DNA from: Corallococcus sp. NCRR | GTDB lineage: Bacteria; Myxococcota; Myxococcia; Myxococcales; Myxococcaceae | Direction: 5' to 3' | Length of the DNA stretch: 64,000 bases | Assembly (NCBI RefSeq): GCF_026965535.1 | Contig: NZ_CP114039.1 | Coordinates: forward strand, 3,720,001-3,784,000 | Shown here: positions 1 to 7,915 of the stretch, one piece after another | How the letters are laid out: every line of letters begins with the position of its first letter | Numbering within the stretch: position 1 is the first letter of the stretch | The notes under the pieces: generated by a model | The model's database searches: none | Seen by the model: the letters and a program-made list of their open reading frames with translations, nothing else | Told to the model about the DNA's origin: nothing | Program-made: the position numbers and the translations under genes

Positions 1-896
1 CGCGCGGCTCGCCCTGGGCGCCGGTGGTGATCACGGCCACGCGGTGGGGCGCGAGCTTGGGCACGTTGTCCAGGTGCACGAAGAGCGAGTCGGGCACGTC
101 CAGGTAGCCCATCTGCCGCGCCAGCTCCACGTTGCGCACCATGCTGCGGCCCTGGAGCGCGACGAGCCGGCCGGTGCGCTCGCACAGGTCCAACAGGTGC
201 CGGATGCGGTGGAGGTTGGAGGAGAACTGGGCCACGACGATGCGGCCCTTCGTCTCGTGGAAGAGGCGCTCGAAGGTGGTCTGCACCACGCGCTCGCTGC
301 CGGTCTCGTCCACGTGCTCGGAGTTGGTGGAGTCCGACAGCAGGCACAGCACGCCTTCGTCGCCCGCCTCGCCCCAGCGCTCCAGGTCCGTCTTGAGCCC
401 GTCGATGGGGTCGGGGTCCAGCTTGAAGTCGCCGGTGTGGATGACGGTGCCTTCGGGCGAGCGCACGATGTAGCCCACCGCGTCCGGCACGGTGTGCGTC
501 ACGCGCGTGGCCTCCACGCTGAAGACGCTGCCCACGGGGAAGGGCGTGCGCGGGTCGATTTCGCGCAGGTCCGCCTTCACGCCCAGCTCCTCCAGGCGCT
601 GACGCGCGAGCGCGAGCGTGAAGCGCGTGCCGTAGATGGGGACGGGCATGTCGCCCAGCAGGTAGGGGAGCGCGCCGATGTGGTCCTCGTGCCCGTGCGT
701 GAGGAGCACGCCCTTCAACTGGGCCGCGTTGCGCTGCAGGTGCGTGAAGTCCGGGACGATGATGTCCACGCCGGGCATTCCCGACGAGGGGAACATCAGG
801 CCGGCGTCGATGAGCAGCATCTCCCCACGACAGGCGAGCACCATGGCGTTGAGGCCGATTTCGCCAAGGCCGCCCAGAGGGATGACGTGGAGCATG
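1..896 (-). CDS. rnj: RNase J-type metallo-beta-lactamase ribonuclease (partial, C-terminus off window)
   Basis: Reading the minus strand from the ATG at 896, the protein begins MLHVIPLGGLGEIGLNAMV and soon shows the zinc motif THGHEDHIG, followed by LLGDMPVPIYGTRF. This is the opening of the RNase J/beta-CASP family, which processes and degrades RNA 5'-to-3' and endonucleolytically in the cytoplasm. About 298 residues are present and the frame stays open to position 1, so the rest lies outside. The gene diverges from the BlaI-type gene, with about 150 bp between them. The start is supported because the family begins almost directly with this strand-turn and there is no longer sensible extension. 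Other beta-CASP enzymes are less likely given the GGLGEIG/N-terminal pattern. Confidence 0.9.
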
Positions 897-976
897 TGCC
901 CGGAAGTCTAAGGGCACGGCCCCTCCCGTGCGTGGGAATCCGCACACCCTGCCACCGCGAGCCTCCGCCCGCCTGC

Positions 977-1030
977 TTGACGGATTTGAACTAAAGGCTT
1001 AGTTGTATTTGAACTAAGGATTTAGTTCGA
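977..1030 (+). promoter_or_regulatory. Two BlaI-type operator dyads upstream of the repressor gene
   Basis: Two perfect 6-bp dyads with the same arms occur before the GTG at 1049: AACTAAaggcTTAGTT at 989-1004 and AACTAAggatTTAGTT at 1012-1027. Their centres are 23 bp apart. A TTGACG at 977-982 could be a -35 element, so the first dyad would cover the -10 region. BlaI/MecI repressors bind paired dyads in their own promoters, so autoregulation of the downstream pair is the natural reading. The spacing and the match between the two copies are seen; the binding is inferred. Confidence 0.75.
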
Positions 1031-1048
1031 AGTCGGGAGGCCCTGCCC

Positions 1049-1450
1049 GTGACGAAGCCGCCGTCATCCGCCGAGGAGTCCAAGCCGCTCACGCCCGTGG
1101 AGCTGGAGCTGATGCAGCTCGTATGGAGGCTGGGGGAGGTGAGCGTGGCGGACGTGCTCGCGGCGCTGCCGCCGGAGCGCAAGCTGGCCTACACGTCGGT
1201 GTCCACGGTGCTGCGCATCCTGGAGCAGAAGGGCGTGGTGCAGAGCCGCAAGGAGGGGCGGGGGCACCTGTACTCGGCGCGGCTGTCTCGTGAGGCCTAC
1301 GAGGCCCAGAGCGTGCGCCACCTGGTGGCGACGGTGTTCGACGGGACGCCTTCGTCGCTCGTGGCGCGGCTGGTGGAGGCGGTGCCGCTGTCTCCGGAGG
1401 AGGTGGAGCAGATCCGCAAGCTCTTGGGCCGCAAGGGAGGCCGGGGATGA
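1049..1450 (+). CDS. BlaI/MecI-family transcriptional repressor
   Basis: A 133-residue protein with the winged-helix layout of BlaI/MecI: LTPVELELMQLVWRLGEVSV, then the recognition helix region YTSVSTVLRILEQKG and a wing GRGHLYSA. The family dimerises on dyads and is inactivated by proteolysis triggered by an M56 sensor protease. Translation starts at GTG 1049 with GGGAGG at 1035-1040 as ribosome binding site. Its stop overlaps the start of the M56 gene (ATGA at 1447-1450), and two dyads sit just upstream. That pairing makes the repressor/sensor-protease relation very likely, although nothing links it to beta-lactams specifically. Confidence 0.92.
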   Translation: MTKPPSSAEESKPLTPVELELMQLVWRLGEVSVADVLAALPPERKLAYTSVSTVLRILEQKGVVQSRKEGRGHLYSARLSREAYEAQSVRHLVATVFDGTPSSLVARLVEAVPLSPEEVEQIRKLLGRKGGRG

Positions 1451-3039
1451 GCGCCTTCGTCCGGGACGTGCTGGCCGCGTACCTCACGGCGGCGGTGCTG
1501 GTGGCGGTGGGGTTCGGGCTCTTGCGCGCGGCGCTGGCGTTGGGGATGGAGCGGAGGCTGGACGCGCGGCAGGCGCTGCGCGTGGGGCGGGTGACGCTGG
1601 GGCTGGCGGTGCTCCTGCCCTTCATGGCGCTCGCGGCGCGGGAGTGGATGCCGTCGGCGCCGCTCTTCAAGTTCGAGCGTTCCCTGGCGGGCCATGCCGC
1701 GCCGCTGGCGGCTGTCGAAGCGCGGTCCGTGCGCGGCGCCGTGCCGGAGACGCGGGCCCCGGGCATGGGCCTGCCGTGGGCGATGGTCGGCGTGGGGTGC
1801 GTGGGCGTGGGGGCGTTGGCGTTCCTGGCGTGGGAGCTTCGGCGGTATGCGCGCTTGCGGCGGAGGCTGGAGACGCTGCCCGTGCTTCGCCGCGTGGGCC
1901 GGGTGCGCGTGGTGCTGGGGGACGCGGCGGACGGCGCGTTCTCCGTGTGGTTCCCCGGTGGCGGCGCGTGGGCGGTGGTTCCCTCGGAGGTGTTGGAGGA
2001 CTCGGAGGCGCTCCGGCTCACGGTGCGGCACGAGCTGCAACACCACCGGCAGCGGGACACGGTGTTCGCCTATGCGCGGCTGGGGTTCGACAGCGCCTTC
2101 TTCTGGAATCCGTTCGCGCGGGCGTTCTCGCGGTGGTTGGCGGAGCGTCAGGAGTTCGCCTGTGACGAAGCGCTCGTCACCGTAAAGCGCGTGTCCGCGG
2201 ATGCGTATGCGCGGTGCCTGTTGCAGGCGTCGCTGCGCGTCCCTGTCGCCCTCTCTCTTCCCGCCGGTGTCACCGGCATGTCCCACCCCACTGTCAGGAG
2301 GATCCACATGCTGTTCCAGCCTCGTCCCCGTAGCTCCGTGCGCACACTGGGTCTGTCGTTGTCGCTGGCGTTGGTGCTCGCGCCGCTGGCGTTGTGGGCG
2401 CAGGGGACGGCGCGGGGGCGCGCGGTGTCGTTGACGGAGGCGCGTGCGCTGGCGGAGGCAGGGCAGAAGGCGGGGGACCTGCCCGTGGTGGTGGATGCTG
2501 CCGTGGTCGAACAGCTCAACAGGTTCGTCACCACGCAGAAGGGCCGCGACTTCATGCGCAAGGCGCTGGCGAACCTCAAAGAGCACCGCGAGGCGATGAC
2601 GGGCACGCTGCGTTCGCGCTCCCTGCCGGAGGGACTGCTCGCGGTGGCGATGGTGGAGTCGGCGGTGAGCAACCTGCCGGAGTCCTCTCGTGAGCCGTCG
2701 ATGGCGCCGGGGCCGAGGGGCGCGGGCGTGTGGATGTTCATTCCGGAGACGGCGCGCCGCTACGGCTTGAAGGTGGAGGCGGGGCGCGACGAGCGGCTGG
2801 ACGTGGCACGGGAGACGGAGGCCGCCGCGGCCCTCTTCCAGGCGCTGTATGGGCGCTACGGCGACTGGCGGCTCGCGCTCGCGGCCTACAACCAGGGGGA
2901 GGGCGTGGTGGACCGCGTCCTCGCGGAGAGCGGTGTGCGCGACGTGAGCGAGTTGGTGCGCACCGGCAAGCTCAATGGCTACACCGCCACCGTGCAGGCC
3001 GGAGTGCTGCTGCTGCGCAACCCGCACCTGCTCGACTGA
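1447..3039 (+). CDS. M56 (BlaR1-type) metallopeptidase fused to a lytic transglycosylase domain
   Basis: 530 residues. Membrane helices lie near residues 8-30, 48-66 and 108-130. The zinc protease motif HELQH is at 195-199 and the second M56 motif ERQEFACDE near 223-231. Another hydrophobic segment follows near 302-318. The C-terminal part resembles MltD/SLT lytic transglycosylases: catalytic-type ES at 404-405, GVWMFIPETARRYG, RLD and AAYNQGEG around 480-486. In BlaR1 the C-terminal sensor is a penicillin-binding domain; here a muramidase-like domain takes its place. The protein therefore probably couples cell-wall state to cleavage of the upstream BlaI-type repressor. M56 and transglycosylase parts are clear; the signalling role is inferred. 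Confidence 0.88.
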   Translation: MSAFVRDVLAAYLTAAVLVAVGFGLLRAALALGMERRLDARQALRVGRVTLGLAVLLPFMALAAREWMPSAPLFKFERSLAGHAAPLAAVEARSVRGAVPETRAPGMGLPWAMVGVGCVGVGALAFLAWELRRYARLRRRLETLPVLRRVGRVRVVLGDAADGAFSVWFPGGGAWAVVPSEVLEDSEALRLTVRHELQHHRQRDTVFAYARLGFDSAFFWNPFARAFSRWLAERQEFACDEALVTVKRVSADAYARCLLQASLRVPVALSLPAGVTGMSHPTVRRIHMLFQPRPRSSVRTLGLSLSLALVLAPLALWAQGTARGRAVSLTEARALAEAGQKAGDLPVVVDAAVVEQLNRFVTTQKGRDFMRKALANLKEHREAMTGTLRSRSLPEGLLAVAMVESAVSNLPESSREPSMAPGPRGAGVWMFIPETARRYGLKVEAGRDERLDVARETEAAAALFQALYGRYGDWRLALAAYNQGEGVVDRVLAESGVRDVSELVRTGKLNGYTATVQAGVLLLRNPHLLD

Positions 3040-3255
3040 GCGTCGGAGCGCGGTGCCTGTGCGTGCCGTGCGGGCGCCGCGCCATGCTGCTGGAACCGTT
3101 TCTCCGCGCGGTGACGACCTGTGGGCATCGTCCGGGGCTGGACGCCTCGTCTGTCTGGCCTCCGGGGAATGTCCCTGCCACACCGGGGTTCGGATGCGCG
3201 CCACCCTGCTTTCGCGCGAGGATGGCGGCGCTCAGCGCCAGGGGTGGGAAACGCC

Positions 3256-4056
3256 ATGAAGATTGTCGCGCTCGTTCGTCCCGCGGGTGAGGTTCCGGAG
3301 GCCGCCCAGGTGCTCGCCGCCGCGGCGGGCATGGCTCCGGCGGAGGCCCGCATGCGGCTGGCCCCCGAGCCTCCCGCACTGATTGCACGCCTGGCTCCCG
3401 ATGCGGCGGATGCCCTGGTGAAGACCCTCCGGGACGCGGGGCTCGCGGCGCTCGCCATCGACGAGTCGGAGGTCGCGGAGCGCGTCACGGCACGCACCGT
3501 CACGTTCGGCGCGGAACAGGCGACGTTCACGCCTCGCGCGGGCGCGCCGCTCACCCTGGCCTGGGAGGACGTGACGGTCATCCTCCGGGGCGCGTCATCC
3601 CTGCGCACGCAGAGCGAGCACACGGAGAAGACGACGAAGGTGGCGCTGGGCACGGCCCTCGTCACTGGCGGTTTGAAGTTGACGAAGACGGCGGAGAAGA
3701 GCGTGCGCGGCTCGCAGGAGGAGACGTCGCAGGCCATCTTCGTCTTCGACCGCGACGGCCGGGGCGCCGTGCTTCCGGAAATCGGTTTCGACTTCTCGTG
3801 TATGGGCCCCGCCATGCAGCCATCGCGCACCGCGAACATGGTGACCCTGGCGCGCCTGGTGCGTGAGCGCGCTCCGGCCGCGTTCTACGACGAGCGGCTC
3901 TTGCGGCTGGGGCGCCGGCCCCTGCCGTTCGTGCTGGGCGGAGCCGTGCAGGTGGTCAGCGGCGCCACGTCCCACTCCCGCATCAACACCGCGCAGGGCC
4001 TGGACGTGCTCGCGGAGGCCATGCGCCTGGGCGTGGCCCAGGGCGACCTGCCCTGA
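3256..4056 (+). CDS. Hypothetical protein, possibly a sequence-degenerate two-part regulator of unknown role
   Basis: I do not recognise a family. From the ATG at 3256 the product is 266 residues, starting MKIVALVRPAGEVPEAAQVL. The N-terminal ~85 residues are Ala/Pro/Glu rich and read like a degenerate alpha/beta domain (LAPEPPALIARLAPDAADALVKTLRDAGLAALAI). The second part has a strand-rich stretch (RTVTFGAEQATFTPRAGAPLTLAWEDVTVILRG, split here by meaning) and a tail with a clear globular pattern. No signal peptide or membrane helix is seen. An in-frame extension back to 3121 exists but has unnatural composition and was left out. It is followed by a convergent gene only 4 bp away. Confidence 0.75.
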   Translation: MKIVALVRPAGEVPEAAQVLAAAAGMAPAEARMRLAPEPPALIARLAPDAADALVKTLRDAGLAALAIDESEVAERVTARTVTFGAEQATFTPRAGAPLTLAWEDVTVILRGASSLRTQSEHTEKTTKVALGTALVTGGLKLTKTAEKSVRGSQEETSQAIFVFDRDGRGAVLPEIGFDFSCMGPAMQPSRTANMVTLARLVRERAPAAFYDERLLRLGRRPLPFVLGGAVQVVSGATSHSRINTAQGLDVLAEAMRLGVAQGDLP

Positions 4057-4060
4057 CCGC

Positions 4061-6883
4061 TCAGGTGAGCGGTGGGTTGGAGTCCGGAGGCGGACGGGAG
4101 ATCCACGCGGCGATGAACACGTCCAGTTCACCGCGCATCACGTCCTTCACCCGGGGCGTCCCCGCGCCCGTGCGCGGATCCTCCACGCGCGCTCCACGGC
4201 CCAGGAAGTAGCGGCGCGCTTCGTCGGTGCTGGCGCCCTGTCCGGCGACGACTCGCGCGGCGATGCCCTTGAGTTCGTCCATCTCTCCAGCGCCAATGAG
4301 CGTGAGCACGCGGCCGGTGGCCTCGTCCTTCGCGGTGACCTCGTTGCGCACGCGCTGGAGGTACTCGCCCTCGCGGCTCTTCACCGGCCGGCCCTCCAGC
4401 ACCAGCAGCTCCCGCTCCACCTCCTCCAGCGGTCCGCCCCGGTGCACGCGCACGTACGCGCGCTGGCGCTTCTCGTCCTCCAGGCGGCGGTGCAGCCCCG
4501 CCTCTCCCGCGAGGAAGCCGTACGCGCCCGGCCCCGCGATGCGCACCACCACGCGCGCGGGGGCGTCCGCCTCCGCGACGGCGGTGGCCTCGTAGCCCCG
4601 GCGCTGCGCCCAGCCCAGGTACATGGTGGCCAGCTCCTGCACCCACACGTCCTGCTGCTCCGACGCGTCGCTGGCGCAGATGTCCACCAGCGCCTCGTTG
4701 TCCAACGTCGTGGCCCCGGCGGCCCGCAGCGCCTCCGCCATCTGGACCTCGCGCGCGACCTCCTCCACCTGCTTCGCGGCGGAGCCCAGCTGCATCTCGT
4801 TCTTCGCCTCGCGCACCAGCCGGCGCCCGAACTGGCACGCGGCCTCCAGGCGGTCCAGCTCTCCCAGCTGCGCCTCCACCGTGCGGAAGGCCCGGAGGAC
4901 GTCCGCCGCGCGCAGCGAGTCGTCCCAGAGGTTGGGCGCCTGTGTCTCCGCGAGCAGCGCGGCCCGGCGCGCCTCCAGCTCCGAGCGCCCCGCGGACTCC
5001 GCGAGCGCGCGCGCACGGCCCACCAGCCGGTCCATTTCAATCAGCAGCGACTTGCGATCCAACCGGCGCTTCACCGCCGCGGCCTTGGGCGTGGGCAACA
5101 GCAGCTGCGCAGTCACCTCGCGGGGCGGTGGCACGGGCTCCGCGACCGCGACCACGCGGCCTCCCGGACGGGCCTCCACGCGCACGGGCGTGCCCGGCGG
5201 CAGCGGCCTGCGCGCGATCTCCACCGCGAGCGCCGCGGTGAGCGTCTTCTCGATTTCACGCTGCAGGTAGCGCGCGCCGAACTGCGGCGAATAGCCGCGC
5301 TCCACCAGCCGGTCCACGACCTCGGGTGTCACCTCCACGTCCAGGGCGCGGGCGCGGATGCCCTCGCGCTCCAGCACGCGGCCCACCTCGCGCTGGGCAA
5401 TCTTGCGGATGTCCACGCGCGACAGCGGACGGAAGTGGCAGATGGCGTCGAAGCGGTTGAGGAACTCCGGACGGAAGGCCTCCGCGATGCGGCGGTCCAC
5501 CTCCGACACCTGCTCCTCGGCGCGCTTGTGCGCGGCGAAGCCCAGGCCCGCCTCGCGGTACACCTCCGAGCCCACGTTGGACGTGGCCACGATGAGCGTG
5601 TTGTTGCACGACACCGCCTCGCCCGCGCCGTTGACGAAGGTGCCCTCGTCGAAGAGCTGGAGGAAACGGTCGTGCACGCTGCGCGCGGCCTTCTCGAACT
5701 CGTCCAGCAGCAGCACGGTGAACACCTTGCCGTCGAGCAGCGCGGACAGCTCTCCGCGCCGCGTCTCCAGCGCGGGCGCCCACGACGCGCCGAAGGGGAC
5801 GCTCTCGTCGCCGTCGTTGGGGTAGTCCGCCATGTTCAGGCGCACCAGCCTGTCGGCGGAGCCGAAGAGGTACTCCGCCAGCAGCTTCGCCAGCTGCGTC
5901 TTGCCCACGCCCGTGGGCCCGGCGAAGAGGAACACGCCCAGCGGGCGGCGCGGGTCGTTGAGCCCCGCCTTGAGCAGCGCCACCGAGCGCAGCACCGCGG
6001 CCACCGCGTCCGTCTGGCCGAGCAGCCGCTCTCCGAAGAAGCGCTCCGTCTCCTCCAGGTCCAGCGGCATCGCGTCGTCCACGACGAAGCGGGGCAGTCG
6101 CGTGGCGGCGCAGAAGCGGGTGAGCACGTCCTCCGGCCCCACGTGGTCGCGCGCCACGCCCGCGGCCTCCGCCGCCGTCTCCTTGAGCAGCTCGATGGCC
6201 TTGCGCGGCATGTGCTGCGCCAGCAGGAACTTCGCGGACAGCCGCAGCGCCAGGTCGCACGCGGCCGGGTCGATGGGCAGCCGCAGCTCGCGCTCCAGCT
6301 CCTCCGCCACGCGGCCGACGATCCAGCGCGCCTTCTCCAGCGGCGGCTCGTTCAGGGGCAGCAGGTGGAGCCGCTCGGCCAGGGCCTCGTCGGCGCGCAG
6401 CAGCTCCTGCACGCGCTTGGGCTCGGTCTCGAAGATGAATCGCAGGCCGCCGGTGCGCAGCGCGCGCACGGCCACCGGCGCCAGGGGCCCGCCCAGGGCC
6501 ACCGGCAGGTCGCGGATGTAGACGATGGGGCAGGGGTGGCGTCCCAGGTGGGTGAGCAGCTCCTCGAAGGACTCCGCCGCCTGGCGCTGGGTGCTGCGCG
6601 CCAGGATGTTCGCGACGGACACCTCCACGAGCCGCGCCTGGGCCAGGTCGCCGTCCACGCGCCCTTCCGCGATGCGGCGGGCCACCTCCTGCACGAGCGC
6701 GCTCTTGCCCACGCCGGGCTCGCCCGCCAGCAGCGGGTGCTTGCCTCCGCGCGCCAGCAGCCCCAGCACCTCCGTCACGGAGGTGTCCACGCCGTGGGCG
6801 GCCGGCAGCTTCCCCTCGCGCGCCATCGCGGTGAGGTCGCGGTCGATGAGCCGCTCCTGGTCTTCGTTCTTCCTCGTCGCCAT
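4061..6883 (-). CDS. Clp-type AAA+ ATPase fused to a release-factor-2-like module without GGQ or SPF motifs
   Basis: 940 residues with no Clp N-domain. First AAA+: Walker A GEPGVGKS at 54-61, but Walker B reads IVYIRDLP, lacking the usual DE. Second AAA+: GPTGVGKT at 322-329, LLLDEFEKA near 391-399, sensor ATSN at 433-436, a LGF tripeptide at 447-449 and GAR at 536-538. From about residue 610 to 932 it follows RF2: NLWDDSLRAADVL (RF2 N-terminal helical motif), SEQQDVWVQELATMYLGWAQ and GPGAYGFLAGEAGLHR (PCRF domain), and the RF2 end DPRTGAGTPRVKDVMRGELD. The SPF codon-reading tripeptide and GGQ hydrolysis motif are both missing. A ribosome-associated unfoldase or quality-control role is plausible but inferred. 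The gene stands alone on its strand. Confidence 0.9.
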   Translation of the reverse strand: MATRKNEDQERLIDRDLTAMAREGKLPAAHGVDTSVTEVLGLLARGGKHPLLAGEPGVGKSALVQEVARRIAEGRVDGDLAQARLVEVSVANILARSTQRQAAESFEELLTHLGRHPCPIVYIRDLPVALGGPLAPVAVRALRTGGLRFIFETEPKRVQELLRADEALAERLHLLPLNEPPLEKARWIVGRVAEELERELRLPIDPAACDLALRLSAKFLLAQHMPRKAIELLKETAAEAAGVARDHVGPEDVLTRFCAATRLPRFVVDDAMPLDLEETERFFGERLLGQTDAVAAVLRSVALLKAGLNDPRRPLGVFLFAGPTGVGKTQLAKLLAEYLFGSADRLVRLNMADYPNDGDESVPFGASWAPALETRRGELSALLDGKVFTVLLLDEFEKAARSVHDRFLQLFDEGTFVNGAGEAVSCNNTLIVATSNVGSEVYREAGLGFAAHKRAEEQVSEVDRRIAEAFRPEFLNRFDAICHFRPLSRVDIRKIAQREVGRVLEREGIRARALDVEVTPEVVDRLVERGYSPQFGARYLQREIEKTLTAALAVEIARRPLPPGTPVRVEARPGGRVVAVAEPVPPPREVTAQLLLPTPKAAAVKRRLDRKSLLIEMDRLVGRARALAESAGRSELEARRAALLAETQAPNLWDDSLRAADVLRAFRTVEAQLGELDRLEAACQFGRRLVREAKNEMQLGSAAKQVEEVAREVQMAEALRAAGATTLDNEALVDICASDASEQQDVWVQELATMYLGWAQRRGYEATAVAEADAPARVVVRIAGPGAYGFLAGEAGLHRRLEDEKRQRAYVRVHRGGPLEEVERELLVLEGRPVKSREGEYLQRVRNEVTAKDEATGRVLTLIGAGEMDELKGIAARVVAGQGASTDEARRYFLGRGARVEDPRTGAGTPRVKDVMRGELDVFIAAWISRPPPDSNPPLT

Positions 6884-6972
6884 GGTGTGGTCCGGAACGC
6901 CCCCTCGACGTGCGGCACTCTAACCGTTGCGGCGCGGAAGCGAAGTCCCGGCCCACTCCATGGGTCGGGACC

Positions 6973-7515
6973 CTACGCTTCCAGCTCCGTGTGCCAGTAG
7001 GCCACGTCCCTCAGGAACTTGCGCCAGGACAGGGGCAGGCCCTTCTCCACGAGGAACGACACGACCAGGGCGTCCGGCAGCCGCTTCGGCTTCGCGGGCA
7101 CGGTGCGCAGCGTCATCCGCGCCTGGGCCGGGGTGCGGTTGCCCTTCTTCTGGTTGCAGGGCACGCAGGCGATGACGATGTTCTCCCAGCTCGTGCGGCC
7201 GCCCTGCGCGCGCGGCAGCACGTGGTCGTACGTGGCCTCCGGACGGGTCACCTTGCGGCCGCAGTACTGGCAGCGGCACTGGTCGCGCTGGTAGACGTTC
7301 TCGCGGCTGAAGCGCACGCCGCGCGGGCCCTTCCACAGGGCGCGCACGAAGCGGATGACGGACGGCATGCGCAGCTCCACCGTCACCGAGCGGATGACGC
7401 GGTCCTCGTACTCCTCGACGACCTCCACCTTGCCCTGGACGAGCAGCATGACGGCGCGTTGCCACGGGATGCGTGCGACAGGTTCATAGGACTGGCTCAG
7501 CACCAGCGTTTCCAT
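6973..7515 (-). CDS. HNH endonuclease
   Basis: 180 residues from ATG 7515 (METLVLSQSYEPVARIPWQR). The HNH zinc-finger nuclease fold is plain: CQYCGRK, then ATYDHVLPRAQGG and NIVIACVPCNQKKGN, giving two CxxC pairs around the D-H and N-H catalytic core. This is a small stand-alone HNH type common in high-GC bacteria; its substrate is not known to me. An upstream in-frame extension would run through the tRNA-like element and was rejected. The tRNA-like element ends only 24 nt before the start and is on the same strand, so both could share a transcript. Confidence 0.88.
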   Translation of the reverse strand: METLVLSQSYEPVARIPWQRAVMLLVQGKVEVVEEYEDRVIRSVTVELRMPSVIRFVRALWKGPRGVRFSRENVYQRDQCRCQYCGRKVTRPEATYDHVLPRAQGGRTSWENIVIACVPCNQKKGNRTPAQARMTLRTVPAKPKRLPDALVVSFLVEKGLPLSWRKFLRDVAYWHTELEA

Positions 7516-7539
7516 GACACGGGGGCCTTTCGGGCGGGA

Positions 7540-7607
7540 CAGGCCGCCAGGGAGTCGAACCCTGCTCGTCCGGATTTGGAGTTCGGACTGCACCCGGTGC
7601 GCGGCCT
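7540..7607 (-). tRNA. tRNA-Trp-like element with almost no D-arm (degenerate or unusual)
   Basis: On the minus strand the 68-nt segment starts AGGCCGC (7607-7601) and ends GCGGCCT plus a G discriminator (7540), giving a perfect 7-bp acceptor stem. The T-arm CAGGG-TTCGACT-CCCTG is perfect. The anticodon loop CTCCAAA holds CCA (Trp), in a stem with one A-C mismatch. A1-U72 and G73 match known TrpRS identity elements. Between the acceptor and anticodon stems only 14 nt remain, folding at best as GCAC-CGG-GTGC, so the normal D-arm is missing. No CCA tail is encoded. It may be a pseudo-tRNA, a functional truncated tRNA or a tRNA mimic in the HNH leader. Confidence 0.6.
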
Positions 7608-7655
7608 ATGGGTGGAGATGGGAAGCGGAAGGTGAGCGGGAGCCCGGACGTGAAG

Positions 7656-7689
7656 AAGGCCGGGTCCCCTGTGTCGGGGGCCCGGCCTT
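7656..7689. terminator. Strong GC-rich hairpin, possible bidirectional terminator
   Basis: AAGGCCGGG (7656-7664) pairs with CCCGGCCTT (7681-7689); inside, four C-G pairs extend the stem around a loop at 7670-7675. Short A and T runs flank it. It lies between the S9 peptidase gene and the tRNA-like/HNH unit on the minus strand, and would isolate them. Confidence 0.55.
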
Positions 7690-7727
7690 TCAGGGGCATG
7701 CCGCGTCAGGGACGGGGCGTGACGCCT

Positions 7728-7859
7728 TCAGGAGCCGGGCGAGGCGAGGCGAAAGGACGCGAAGTCCCGCCAGCGGCACGTGGAAGGAGCGGTCACCGGG
7801 CTGGGACGCGAGGCCGCGTCGATGCCGTGACCGGAAGGATTCAGGTGCTTGAGGTTCAT
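7728..7859 (-). CDS. Possible small protein (43 aa), uncertain
   Basis: An ATG at 7859 is preceded on the minus strand by GGAGCGGCCCCG, a usable ribosome binding site. The product starts MNLKHLNPSGHGIDAASRPS and ends FRLASPGS. I recognise no family, signal peptide or membrane segment. It sits 56 bp downstream of the S9 peptidase gene and before a hairpin. It could be a small gene, or chance in a GC-rich spacer. Confidence 0.3.
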   Translation of the reverse strand: MNLKHLNPSGHGIDAASRPSPVTAPSTCRWRDFASFRLASPGS

Positions 7860-7915
7860 CGGGGCCGCTCCTTTCGCTCCCAGCGACGTACGCGGAAATT
7901 CAGTCCTGACAGCCC

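Larger units (their letters stand above)
7516..7915. other. 400-bp interval without a firm protein gene
   Basis: This is the only stretch over 300 bases without a confident gene. It contains a tRNA-Trp-like element (7540-7607, minus), a strong GC-rich hairpin (7656-7689) and one weak small reading frame (7728-7859, minus). Nothing else is recognisable. Confidence 0.7.

Noticed and set aside
1297..3204. 635-codon reading frame on the minus strand opposite the M56 gene
   Set aside because: Arg/His/Pro-rich shadow of a very GC-rich gene; the plus strand has clear protease and transglycosylase motifs.
3863..7000. 1045-codon plus-strand reading frame
   Set aside because: It is the complement of the Clp-RF2 fusion, has no motif and unnatural composition.
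7540..7607. Reading the tRNA-like element as part of an HNH protein extension
   Set aside because: A perfect acceptor stem, T-arm and Trp anticodon are unlikely by chance; the METLVLSQ start is also the family start.
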